Assembly: GCF_937926365.1 (NCBI RefSeq)
Contig: NZ_CALAOH010000127.1
Span: 7,886-71,885 of the forward strand
Reading direction: 5' to 3'
Length of the DNA: 64,000 nucleotides
DNA from: an uncultured Azohydromonas sp.
Lineage (GTDB): Bacteria; Pseudomonadota; Gammaproteobacteria; Burkholderiales; Burkholderiaceae_C
A program made the position numbers and the translations under genes. The notes under the pieces were generated by a model. The model saw only the letters and a list, made by a program, of their open reading frames with translations. It was not told where the DNA came from and ran no database searches. Shown here piece by piece: positions 48,430 to 56,320 of this stretch. Position 1 is the first letter of the stretch. Every line of letters starts with the position of its first letter.

Positions 48430-48472
48430 GTCGGAACCGTGGTGGGACGTTGGAGGCGGGCGCTCAGCTCCG

Positions 48473-48898
48473 TTACAGGGTGGGCTTCTGTTCGGGGCGC
48501 GAGCCGCGGCAAGGGCCGGCCTGGGGCAGCGGCAGGTCGATGCCCAGGGTGGCGATCTCATCGCGGTCCAGGTGCACCACGTTGCCTTCCACCTTGACGG
48601 CGAAGGCCGGGGTGCAGCCCTCGTCGGGCGCGGCCACCTGGCCGCTGTCCAGGCCGACGCTCCAGTTGTGCAGCGGGCAGGCGACGCTGCGGCCGCTGAC
48701 GATGCCCTGCGACAGCGGGCCGCCCTTGTGCGGGCAGCGGTCCAGCAGCGCGAACACCTCGTTGTCGGCGTTGCGGAACACCGCCACCGGCGCGCCCTTG
48801 GGGCGCTCCAGGCGGCGGGCACCCAGCAGGGGCAGGTCGTCGAGGGTGCAGACGGGAATCCAGGCGCTCATGGGATCGGTGCTTTCCAAGGGGTTCAT
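48473..48898 (-). CDS. nirD: Nitrite reductase small subunit, Rieske-type
   Basis: NirD is the small partner of the NADH nitrite reductase. The 141-residue product has the Rieske-like [2Fe-2S] motifs CPHKGGP and CPLHNW, so unlike some NirD proteins it keeps the cluster ligands. The ATG at 48898 overlaps the nirB stop as TGATG; a second ATG at 48871 (MSAWIPVCTLDDLPLLG) also has a weak GGAAAG site, and I cannot decide between them with certainty. The C-terminus ends in a short proline/arginine-rich tail. Confidence 0.9.
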   Translation of the reverse strand: MNPLESTDPMSAWIPVCTLDDLPLLGARRLERPKGAPVAVFRNADNEVFALLDRCPHKGGPLSQGIVSGRSVACPLHNWSVGLDSGQVAAPDEGCTPAFAVKVEGNVVHLDRDEIATLGIDLPLPQAGPCRGSRPEQKPTL

Positions 48899-51378
48899 CA
48901 GGCTTTGATCTCGGCCGTGGCCAGGGCCTCGGCGGACAGGCGCAGCGGCTCGAACTGGCGCGTGTCCATGCCGGCCTTGACGGCTTCCTGCCAGGGGTCG
49001 GGCTGGCCGTCGAGCGCGAACTGCAGCCGCGCCCACAGCGCCTTGCGGTTCTCGGCGTCCTCCAGCACGCGCTTCTTGACGTGGTCCAGCCCCACGCGCT
49101 CCACAAAGTGCACGGTGCGCTCCAGGTACCAGCCCTCCTCGCGGTAGAGCTGCAGGAAGGCGCCGGCGACTTCCAGTACCTCCTCGGCCGTCTTCACCTT
49201 GGTGAGGAACTGCGCCACCTCGGTCTTGATGCCGCCGTTGCCCGCGATGTGGATCTCCCAGCCGGAGTCCACGCCGATGACGCCCACGTCCTTGGTGCCG
49301 GACTCGGCGCAGTTGCGCGGGCAACCGCTGACGGCCATCTTGACCTTGTGCGGCGCGTACATGGCCCACAGCGCGCGCTCCAGGTCCTTGCCCAGCTGCG
49401 TGCTGTCCTGGGTGCCGAAGCGGCACCACTCGGCGCCCACGCAGGTCTTCACCGTGCGCAGCGACTTGGCGTAGGCCAGGCCGCTGGGCATGCCCAGGTC
49501 GCGCCAGACGGACTGCAGGTCCTCCTTCTTCACGCCCAGCAGGTCGATGCGCTGCCCGCCGGTGACCTTGACGGTGGGAATGGCGTACTTGTCCACCACG
49601 TCGGCGATGCGGCGCAGGTCGGCGGCGCTGGTCTCGCCGCCCCACATGCGCGGAATCACGGAGTAGCTGCCGTCCTTCTGGATGTTGGCGTGGCCACGCT
49701 CGTTGATGAAGCGGCTCTGCGGATCGTCCCGCGCTTCCTTGGGCCAGGTGCTGATGAGGTAGTAGTTCACCGCCGGGCGGCAGCTGGCGCAGCCGTTGGG
49801 GTTGCGCCAGCCCAGGGTCTGGTAGACCGCGTCGATGCTCAGCAGCTTGTCCTTGCGGATCGCGTCGCGCACGTCCTGGTGGCTGAAGTCGGTGCAGCCG
49901 CACATCGCCTTCTTCTTGGGCGTGGCCGAGTAGTCGCCGCCGGCGGTGAACATCAGGATCTGCTCCACCAGCCCGGTGCAGGAGCCGCAGGAGGCGCTGG
50001 CCTTGGTGTGCTTGCGCACCTCCTCCAGCGTGAACAGGCCCTTGTCCTTGATGGCCTTGCAGATCGCGCCCTTGGTCACGCCGTTGCAGCCGCAGACCTC
50101 GTCGTCGTCGGCCATGCCCGCGGCCTTGCTGTGGCCCTGGTGGCCGGCGTCGCCCAGGTGGTTCTCGCCGAACATCAGCTTGTCGCGCAGGTCGGCCACG
50201 CTGCGGCCCTCGCGCAGCAGCTTGAAGTACCAGGCGCCGTCGGCCGTGTCGCCGTAGAGGCAGGCGCCCACGAGCTTGTCGTCCTTGAGCACCAGCTTCT
50301 TGTAGACGCCGCCGAAGGGGTCGCTGAGCACGATCTCCTCGCAGTCCTCGCCGCCGTTGAAGTCGCCCGCGGAAAAGAGGTCGATGCCCGTGACCTTGAG
50401 CTTGGTGCTGGTCTGGCTGCCCTGGTAGCGGCCGATGCCGAACTGCGCCAGGTGCGTCGCGCACACCTTGCCCTGCTCGAACAGCGGCGCCACCAGCCCG
50501 TAGGCGATGCCGCGGTGCGCGGCGCACTCGCCCACGGCGTAGACGCGCGGGTCGGTGACGGTCTGCAGCGTGTCGGTGACGACGATGCCGCGGTTGCAGT
50601 GCAGGCCGATCTTCTCGGCCAGCGCGGTGTTGGGGCGGATGCCCGCGGCCATCACCACCAGGTCGGCCGGGATCTCGGTGCCGTCCTTGAACTGCACCGC
50701 CATGACCCGGCCATCCTGGTCGCCGACGAGCGCCTGCGTCTGCGCGCCCATCGCGAAGCGCAACCCGCGCTCCTGCAGCGACTGCTGCAGCATCTTGCCG
50801 GCCACGTCGTCGAGCTGGCGCTCCATCAGCGTGTTGGCGATGTGCACCACGGTCACCTGCATGCCGCGCAGCATCAGCCCGTTGGCCGCTTCCAGGCCCA
50901 GCAGGCCGCCGCCGATGACGACGGCGTGCTTGTGGGTCTTGGCCGTCTCGATCATGTACTCGGTGTCGGCAATGTCGCGGTAGGCGATCACGCCCCGCAG
51001 GTCCTTGCCCGGCACCGGCAGGATGAAGGGGTTGGAACCGGTGGCGATCAGCAGCCGGTCGTAGGGCACCTCGATGGTGCTGCCGTCCTTGCGGCGGCCA
51101 TGCACGACGCGCTTGGCCCGGTTGACATCCGTGACCTCGCAGCCCAGATGCAGCGTGATGCCGTTGTCCTCGTACCACGTCAGCGGGTTGAGGATGATCT
51201 CGTCGATGGTCTGCTCGCCGGCGAGCACGGGCGACAGCAGGATGCGGTTGTAGTTCGGGTGCGGCTCGGCGCCGAAGACGGTGATGTCGTAGAGGTCCGG
51301 GGCGATCTTGAGCAGCTCTTCGAGCGTGCGCACGCCGGCCATGCCGTTGCCGATCAGGACCAGTTTCATCTTCTTCAT
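48898..51378 (-). CDS. nirB: NADH nitrite reductase large subunit
   Basis: NirB reduces nitrite to ammonium with NADH, FAD, siroheme and Fe-S clusters. The 826-residue protein has an N-terminal FAD/NAD domain (LVLIGNGMAGVRTLEELL, VIGGGLLGLEAANGL), two Bfd-like [2Fe-2S] segments (EVCGCNGVTKGAICKAI, then SCGSCTGL; and MCGCTDFSHQDVRDAI, then GCASCRPA), and the sulfite/nitrite reductase domain with CVGAEWCRFG and SGCPRNCAESG for siroheme and the [4Fe-4S] cluster. A perfect GGAGGA ribosome binding site precedes ATG 51378. It heads the run nirB-nirD-nasA-ybiB-cobA. Confidence 0.97.
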   Translation of the reverse strand: MKKMKLVLIGNGMAGVRTLEELLKIAPDLYDITVFGAEPHPNYNRILLSPVLAGEQTIDEIILNPLTWYEDNGITLHLGCEVTDVNRAKRVVHGRRKDGSTIEVPYDRLLIATGSNPFILPVPGKDLRGVIAYRDIADTEYMIETAKTHKHAVVIGGGLLGLEAANGLMLRGMQVTVVHIANTLMERQLDDVAGKMLQQSLQERGLRFAMGAQTQALVGDQDGRVMAVQFKDGTEIPADLVVMAAGIRPNTALAEKIGLHCNRGIVVTDTLQTVTDPRVYAVGECAAHRGIAYGLVAPLFEQGKVCATHLAQFGIGRYQGSQTSTKLKVTGIDLFSAGDFNGGEDCEEIVLSDPFGGVYKKLVLKDDKLVGACLYGDTADGAWYFKLLREGRSVADLRDKLMFGENHLGDAGHQGHSKAAGMADDDEVCGCNGVTKGAICKAIKDKGLFTLEEVRKHTKASASCGSCTGLVEQILMFTAGGDYSATPKKKAMCGCTDFSHQDVRDAIRKDKLLSIDAVYQTLGWRNPNGCASCRPAVNYYLISTWPKEARDDPQSRFINERGHANIQKDGSYSVIPRMWGGETSAADLRRIADVVDKYAIPTVKVTGGQRIDLLGVKKEDLQSVWRDLGMPSGLAYAKSLRTVKTCVGAEWCRFGTQDSTQLGKDLERALWAMYAPHKVKMAVSGCPRNCAESGTKDVGVIGVDSGWEIHIAGNGGIKTEVAQFLTKVKTAEEVLEVAGAFLQLYREEGWYLERTVHFVERVGLDHVKKRVLEDAENRKALWARLQFALDGQPDPWQEAVKAGMDTRQFEPLRLSAEALATAEIKA

Positions 51379-51434
51379 GGCTGCGTTCCTCCGGAGAAGC
51401 GAGAGATCGAATTCGTTGCGCGGACAATCGCCGC

Positions 51435-53159
51435 ATGAGCTTTGAGGTGGACATCGGGCACGCGAGCCGCCGCGGCCTCAGGGATGTCAACGAGGATTTC
51501 GCCGGCGCGCTGCGCGAGAAGCGCGGCCTGGTGGCGGCGATCGCCGACGGCGTGTCCAGCGGCGGCGGCGGGCGCGAGGCGGCGCAGACCAGCGTGATGG
51601 GGCTGCTGTCGGACTTCTTCGCCGCGCCGCCCACCTGGGACACCACCGTGGTGCTGGACCGCCTCATCGCGGCGCAGAACAGCTGGCTCGTGGCCGTGAA
51701 CCGCCAGCGCCAGCTCGGCGGCGGCTGGCACCGGCGCGAGGCCGGCCGCGTGGACGAGCCCGCCACGGCGCTGACCACGCTCACCGCGCTGGCGCTGGAG
51801 GGCCGCGGCTACACCGTGGCGCACGTGGGCGACACGCGCGCCTGGCTGCTCAGCGGCGGCGAGCTCGCGCCGCTGACGCAGGACCATGCCTTCGAGCATC
51901 CCGACCAGCGCAGCCGCCTCACCCGCGCCGTGGGCCTGGACGAGGCGCTGAGCGTGGACTACGCGCAGGGTCTGCTGCGCGTGGGCGACGTGTTCGTGCT
52001 CACCACCGACGGCGTGCACGGCGTGCTCAAGCGCGCGCGGCTGGCGGCGCTGGCCGCCCAGGGCACGGCCCAGGAGGCGAGCGAGGCCATCGTCGAGGCC
52101 GCCATCGCCGCCGGCAGCCGCGACAACGCCAGCGCGCTGGTGGTGCGGGTGCTGGGGCTGGACGCTGGCCGGCTGGAGGACGAGCTCGCCCGCAGCCGCC
52201 AGTTGCCCGCGCCCGGCAAGCTCAAGGTGGGCGACCGGCTCGACGGCTTCACCATCACGGCGCTGGTGGCCGACAACGGCGTGCACCGCCTCTACCAGGC
52301 GCGCGGCCCGCGGGGCGCGCTGGCGGCGATCAAGACGCTGCACGAGGCCCGCGCCAGTGACCCCGAGGAGCGCGCCATGCTCGCCCACGAGGCCTGGCTG
52401 GGCCTGCGCCTGGCCGAGGCCGGGGCGCCGGGCTTCATCCGCGTGCACGAGGTGACGGACGCCACGGCGCTCTACACCGCGTTCGACTGGCATGCCGGAC
52501 GCACCCTGGAGCAGCTGCTCAAGGAAGGGCATCGCTTCAGCGTGGACGAGGTGGTGCGCGGCGCCATCGCCGTCACCCGCGCCGTGGGCCGGCTGCACCG
52601 GCTGGGCGTGGTGCACCGCGACCTCAAGCCGGGCAACCTGCACCTGGGCGATGACGGCCAGTGGCGGCTGCTGGACCTGGGCACCGCCGTGAGCGCGCAC
52701 GCCTCGGCGGCGCAGCGCGAGCTGCACGCCGGCACGCCCAGCTTCATGAACCCCGAGCAGTGGGAAGGCGCGGCGGCCGACAGCGGCAGCGACCTCTTCG
52801 CGCTGGGCGTGACGCTGTACCAGTGGCTGACCGGCCATCTGCCCTACGGCGAGGTCGAGCCGTACCAGACCGCGCGCTTCAAGCGCGACCCCCGGCCGCT
52901 GTCGCGGCTGCGTCCGGACGTGCCGATCTGGCTGGACCACCTGGTGCTCAAGGCCGTGGCCCGCGACCCGCGCCAGCGCTTCGAGACCGCCGAGGAGCTG
53001 CTGCTGGCGCTGCAGCGCGGCGCCTCGCGCAGCATCAGCGCGCCCCTGGCCACGCCGCTGGCCGTGCGCGACCCGCTGGCGCTGTGGAAGGCGGCGCTGG
53101 CGGTGTCGCTGCTCTTCAACCTGCTGCTGGTCGTGTGGCTGCTGTTCCTGCCGCGCTGA
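51435..53159 (+). CDS. Fused PP2C phosphatase and Ser/Thr kinase with C-terminal membrane anchor
   Basis: This 574-residue bifunctional protein joins an N-terminal PP2C-type phosphatase (GHASRRGLRDVNEDFAG, AIADGVSSGGGG, VAHVGDTRAWLLSGG, DNASALVVRV) to a Hanks-type kinase (about residues 265-540). The kinase has AAIKTL, the catalytic loop VHRDLKPGN with Asp396, and DLG in place of DFG. A single C-terminal transmembrane helix (ALAVSLLFNLLLVVWLLFL) leaves both domains in the cytoplasm. It lies between narK and nirB on the opposite strand. From memory, a similar kinase neighbours the nitrate genes of Pseudomonas aeruginosa. A role in nitrate control is likely but unproven. Confidence 0.9.
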   Translation: MSFEVDIGHASRRGLRDVNEDFAGALREKRGLVAAIADGVSSGGGGREAAQTSVMGLLSDFFAAPPTWDTTVVLDRLIAAQNSWLVAVNRQRQLGGGWHRREAGRVDEPATALTTLTALALEGRGYTVAHVGDTRAWLLSGGELAPLTQDHAFEHPDQRSRLTRAVGLDEALSVDYAQGLLRVGDVFVLTTDGVHGVLKRARLAALAAQGTAQEASEAIVEAAIAAGSRDNASALVVRVLGLDAGRLEDELARSRQLPAPGKLKVGDRLDGFTITALVADNGVHRLYQARGPRGALAAIKTLHEARASDPEERAMLAHEAWLGLRLAEAGAPGFIRVHEVTDATALYTAFDWHAGRTLEQLLKEGHRFSVDEVVRGAIAVTRAVGRLHRLGVVHRDLKPGNLHLGDDGQWRLLDLGTAVSAHASAAQRELHAGTPSFMNPEQWEGAAADSGSDLFALGVTLYQWLTGHLPYGEVEPYQTARFKRDPRPLSRLRPDVPIWLDHLVLKAVARDPRQRFETAEELLLALQRGASRSISAPLATPLAVRDPLALWKAALAVSLLFNLLLVVWLLFLPR

Positions 53160-53188
53160 ACCCTTTTTGCTCTCCAGAACGACACATG

Positions 53189-53312
53189 CCGTTCGGGCTG
53201 AGCCCTTCGACAGGCCCAGGGCAGGCTCTGTCGAAGCCCTGGGGCCCGACTGGCGTGCAGGCCCTTCGACAAGCCTGTCCTGAGCGCCGTCGAAGGGCTC
53301 AGGGCGAACGGG
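53189..53312. repeat. REP-like inverted repeat between the kinase gene and narK
   Basis: Outer arms at 53189-53211 (ccgttcgggctgagcccttc and onward) and 53289-53312 are near-perfect inverted copies, with further partial copies (cccttcgacaagcctgtcct) between them. The motif belongs to the same family as the pair at 33481-33572. The gap has no gene; the element is the only structure in it and may end the two convergent transcripts. Confidence 0.75.
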
Positions 53313-53358
53313 GAAGAAGGGCAGGGCAGCCATGGCGCTTCCAGGTGGTCCCGGGGCC

Positions 53359-54642
53359 TCAGGCGCCGCGGCGGCGCGGCGCGGCGCGGGTAACGCGGGT
53401 GACGCGTGGCGCGGCCGGCGCCTGCTCCTGGGCGGCCACGCGGGCGCGGCCACCCTTTTCGGCCCAGGTGCGGGTCCAGCGGATCTGTACGACGCGCAGC
53501 ATCACCAGCATCACCAGCGCCAGCACCGTGAAGGCCAGGAAGCCGCCGAGGTAGCTGCCCGAGTACTGCTTGGACAGGCCCATGGCGTTGGGCAGGAAGC
53601 CGCCGCCCAGGGCGCCGACCTCGCCGATCATCGAGCCGGCCACCGCGGTGGCCAGCGGCCAACGCAGCGGCACGAGCTGGAAGAGGGCGCCGTTGCCCGC
53701 GCCCAGGGCGGCGAAGCACAGCATGAACAGCAGCGTGGTGCCAGCGAGCGAGGTGCCAGCGAAGCCGCAGGCCGTGAGCGTGGCGGCCACCAGCAGCAGC
53801 ACGCCGGAGAGGGTGTTGACGCCGCCGATGCGGTCGGAGATCCAGCCTCCGAGCACGCGCACCGCCGAGCCCATGAGGGTGGCGAGCATGGTGAGCTGGC
53901 CGGCCTCGACCTTCGTGACCTTGAACTGGTCGTAGAAATAGGTGGGCAGGAAGCTGGCCAGGCCGATGAAGCCGCCGAAGGTGACGACGTAGATCAGGCT
54001 GAAGGCCCAGCCGTCCTTCTCGAACAGGCAGCTGATGTGCTCGCGGAAGGTCTGGTGCTCGCGATCGGGCGGTTCCTTGGCGGCGAACCACATCACCGCC
54101 AGCGGCAGCAGCATGGTGGCCGCGGCCAGGCCGTACACCGTCTGCCAGCCGAACTGGGTCGCCAGCGGCGGCGCGAACAGCACGGCCAGCACGGTGCCGG
54201 AGTTGCCCGCGCCGGCGATGCCCATGGCCAGGCCCTTGTACTTGGGCGGGAACCAGCCGCTGCCCAGGCTCAGCGCCACGCCGAAGCTCGCGCCGGCGAT
54301 GCCCAGCAGCACGCCCATGGCCAGCACGCCGTCATAGCTGTCCACGAACAGGAAGCCATACAGCAGCGCCAGGACGATCAGCGACATCTCCACCATCGCC
54401 GCGTTCTTGCGCCCGATGTACTGCGCCAGCACGCCCAGCGGGAAGCGCATCAGCGCGCCGGCCAGGATTGGCACCGACACCATGAAGCCCTTCTGCGCCG
54501 CCGACAGCCCATAGGCCTCGCTGATGAACGGACCCATGGCGCCGTTGAGCACCCACACGGCGAAGCAGAAGTCGAAATAGAGGAAGGAAGCGGCCAGCGT
54601 GGGCCAGTGCCCGGCACGGGCGAAGGTCTTGAAGCTCGACAT
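53359..54642 (-). CDS. narK: Nitrate/nitrite transporter of the NarK/NasA MFS group
   Basis: This 427-residue inner-membrane protein imports nitrate for assimilation. It has about twelve hydrophobic helices and the nitrate signatures GIAGAGNSGTVLAVLFAPPLA in helix 5 and ALGAGNGALFQLVPLRW in helix 11. The tail is basic and alanine/arginine-rich. The ATG at 54642 has no clear ribosome binding site, but a short ORF with a good one ends 13 bases upstream. The 200-base leader carries RNA structures described separately. It points the same way as nirBD-nasA, with the kinase gene between on the other strand. Confidence 0.93.
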   Translation of the reverse strand: MSSFKTFARAGHWPTLAASFLYFDFCFAVWVLNGAMGPFISEAYGLSAAQKGFMVSVPILAGALMRFPLGVLAQYIGRKNAAMVEMSLIVLALLYGFLFVDSYDGVLAMGVLLGIAGASFGVALSLGSGWFPPKYKGLAMGIAGAGNSGTVLAVLFAPPLATQFGWQTVYGLAAATMLLPLAVMWFAAKEPPDREHQTFREHISCLFEKDGWAFSLIYVVTFGGFIGLASFLPTYFYDQFKVTKVEAGQLTMLATLMGSAVRVLGGWISDRIGGVNTLSGVLLLVAATLTACGFAGTSLAGTTLLFMLCFAALGAGNGALFQLVPLRWPLATAVAGSMIGEVGALGGGFLPNAMGLSKQYSGSYLGGFLAFTVLALVMLVMLRVVQIRWTRTWAEKGGRARVAAQEQAPAAPRVTRVTRAAPRRRGA

Positions 54643-54655
54643 CGTGGCGGGGCGC

Positions 54656-54709
54656 TCAGGTGCGCGGACGGGAAGGGGAAAGGAGGGCGGGCAACGACAG
54701 CGTTCTCAT
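54656..54709 (-). CDS. Possible 17-residue leader peptide of narK
   Basis: An 18-codon frame (MRTLSLPALLSPSRPRT then TGA) starts seven bases after a GGAG site and ends 13 bases before the narK ATG, which itself lacks a ribosome binding site. This suggests translational coupling. Codon content is unremarkable and no match is known; it could be chance. Confidence 0.35.
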   Translation of the reverse strand: MRTLSLPALLSPSRPRT

Positions 54710-54730
54710 GTGGCTTCTCCGGAGGTTCGG

Positions 54731-54755
54731 CAAAGCGCCCGCGGCGGGTGCGGGC
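54731..54755 (-). terminator. Attenuator-like hairpin in the narK leader
   Basis: On the minus strand a six-base-pair GC stem (GCCCGC / GCGGGC) with a seven-base loop is followed by GCTTTG. The T tract is only three bases, so it is a weak candidate terminator. It lies 35 bases downstream of the two ANTAR-like stem-loops and upstream of narK, where an antitermination target would be expected. Confidence 0.45.
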
Positions 54756-54790
54756 TGTGGAGCACATGCTTGGTCACGACGCTGTGGCCA

Positions 54791-54835
54791 GGACCGGGCG
54801 TGCGATGCCGGCGGTCCGGGTGCTGCGGTGCACCC
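54791..54835 (-). promoter_or_regulatory. Two adjacent ANTAR-type RNA stem-loops in the narK leader
   Basis: The first stem-loop (54835-54818) is GGGTGC-ACCGCA-GCACCC: a perfect six-base-pair stem and a six-base loop with A at position 1 and G at position 4, the pattern bound by ANTAR proteins. The second (54817-54791) has an outer six-base-pair stem GGACCG / CGGTCC, a two-base bulge, an inner GGC / GCC and a loop ATCGCAC that again has A1 and G4. They are contiguous and begin one base after the start site predicted from the sigma-54 promoter. An ANTAR protein is encoded divergently next door. Confidence 0.65.
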
Positions 54836-54846
54836 GCGTGCAGTAC

Positions 54847-54862
54847 TGCACCATCCGTGCCA
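54847..54862 (-). promoter_or_regulatory. Sigma-54 (RpoN) promoter of narK
   Basis: The minus strand reads TGGCACGGATGGTGCA, which matches the consensus TGGCACG-N4-TTGCW except for one base, with exact spacing of the GG and GC elements. The predicted start is at 54836, giving a leader of about 193 bases before narK. Nitrogen-regulated RpoN promoters are usual for nitrate assimilation. I see no clear NtrC site upstream. Confidence 0.75.
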
Positions 54863-54978
54863 ACCCGTAGAGCCGGACGGATGTGGGGTCTGCTCTATGC
54901 TTGCGGCCCGAACGCCGCGCCCGTCGCGGCGCTTGCATTTCTCTCCCTGTATGGCCGGCCGCGGTGCCGGTTCGCTGC

Positions 54979-56256
54979 ATGACCTCAGCCCTCGTCATCT
55001 CCGCTCCCGGCACGGGCGCGCCTCCGCTGGCCGATGAGCTCCAGGCCGCCGGCATTCACGTCCTTGGTGCCTGCGAGTGCGACAAGCTGGTGCAGCAGGC
55101 CCTCAAGCACGCACCGGACGTGGTCGTGTGCTGGGAGCCCACGCCGGCCGAGGCCGGGCTGTTCGACGCGCTGGAGCTGCTGTCGCGCACGCAACCAATG
55201 CCGGTGCTGGTGTTCACCGCCGATGCCAGCGTCGAGGGCGCGCAGCGCGCGTTGGCGCTGGGCGTGGCGGGCTGGGTGGTGCACGGCTACGCGCCCACGC
55301 GGCTGCGCCCGCTGCTGCAACTCGCGCGCGCGCGCTTCGAGCACGAGCAGCGCCTGCGCGGCGAGCGCGACGAGGCGAACCAGCGGCTGGAAGAGCGCAA
55401 GCTGGTGGACCGCGCCAAGGGCATCCTGATGCGCTCGCACGGACTGTCGGAAGACGAGGCCTTCCGCCGCCTGCGCGGCGCGGCCATGCAGGGCAAGCTG
55501 CGCGTGGGGCGGCTGTCGCAGCAGCTCATCGACGCCGCGCGCGACGCCGAGTCGCTGAATCGCAGCGGGCAGCTGCGCATGCTGTCGCAGCGCCTGGTGG
55601 CGCTGCAGGCGCTGCGCCTGGCGCCGGCGCCGGACGTGGACGCCGTGGCGCTGCAGTCCGCCGCGCGCAAGCAGACCCAGCGCAACCTGGAGCAGCTGGG
55701 CCGCACACTGTCGGCCCCGACCCTGGGCGACCTGCTGCAGCCGCTGCAGTCGGCCTGGGTCGCACTGGAGCGCGCGCTGGATACCACGCCGCAGCTCGAT
55801 GGGCTGCCGGCGCTGGACGCCGCGGCCGAGGCGTTGCTGGCCGCGGCCGAAACGCTCACGCGCGCGCTGGAGGGTGGCAGCGCGCTGCAGACGCTCTCCG
55901 CCGTGAACCTGGCCGGGCGCCAGCGCATGCTGGGCCAGCGCCTGCTCAAGCAGGTGCTGATGGGCGCGCTGCTGGCGACGCCGGCGGGCGCGCAGGCGCT
56001 GTCGCTGGCCGCGACCACGGCGCGCGAGTTCGATCAGGCGCTGCAACGGCTGCAGCAGTCGCCGCTGAGCTCGCCGGCGATCCGCATCGCGCTGGATGCC
56101 GCGGCGCGCGAGTGGCAGCGCATGCAGCAGGGCGTGCGCGAGGCCGGGCATGAGAGCGGACGCCGGCAGCTCGCGCTGGCCGCCGAGGCGCTGCTGGCGC
56201 GCTTCGAGGAGCTCACCGGCGACTACGAGCGCAGCGCGCAGATGCTGTTCGACTGA
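54979..56256 (+). CDS. Pseudo-receiver/ANTAR antiterminator with two NarX/PilJ-like sensing boxes
   Basis: This 425-residue regulator has three parts. Residues 1-115 look like the NasT/AmiR receiver but the phosphoacceptor region reads VVVCWEPTP, without the aspartate. A coiled coil leads into an ANTAR domain at about 130-188 (LVDRAKGILMRSHGLSEDEAFRRLRGAAM). The C-terminal half has two helical modules of the type IV pili/NarX N-terminal kind, each with a P-box-like motif: LNRSGQLRMLSQRL near residue 194 and VNLAGRQRMLGQRLL near 310. NarX P-boxes bind nitrate, so a nitrate-triggered antiterminator is inferred. The start at 54979 avoids an unlikely N-terminal extension. It is divergent from narK. 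Confidence 0.82.
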   Translation: MTSALVISAPGTGAPPLADELQAAGIHVLGACECDKLVQQALKHAPDVVVCWEPTPAEAGLFDALELLSRTQPMPVLVFTADASVEGAQRALALGVAGWVVHGYAPTRLRPLLQLARARFEHEQRLRGERDEANQRLEERKLVDRAKGILMRSHGLSEDEAFRRLRGAAMQGKLRVGRLSQQLIDAARDAESLNRSGQLRMLSQRLVALQALRLAPAPDVDAVALQSAARKQTQRNLEQLGRTLSAPTLGDLLQPLQSAWVALERALDTTPQLDGLPALDAAAEALLAAAETLTRALEGGSALQTLSAVNLAGRQRMLGQRLLKQVLMGALLATPAGAQALSLAATTAREFDQALQRLQQSPLSSPAIRIALDAAAREWQRMQQGVREAGHESGRRQLALAAEALLARFEELTGDYERSAQMLFD

Positions 56257-56320
56257 AACCTTCCTCCCACCGCCCGGCGCGGCTTATCCTGCTCAGGCCC
56301 CAGTCTCTGCCCCGCTCAGC

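Noticed and set aside
51379..51434. ANTAR stem-loops or a sigma-54 promoter upstream of nirB
   Set aside because: I looked for A1/G4 hexaloops and GG/GC elements in this gap and just inside the kinase gene and found none.
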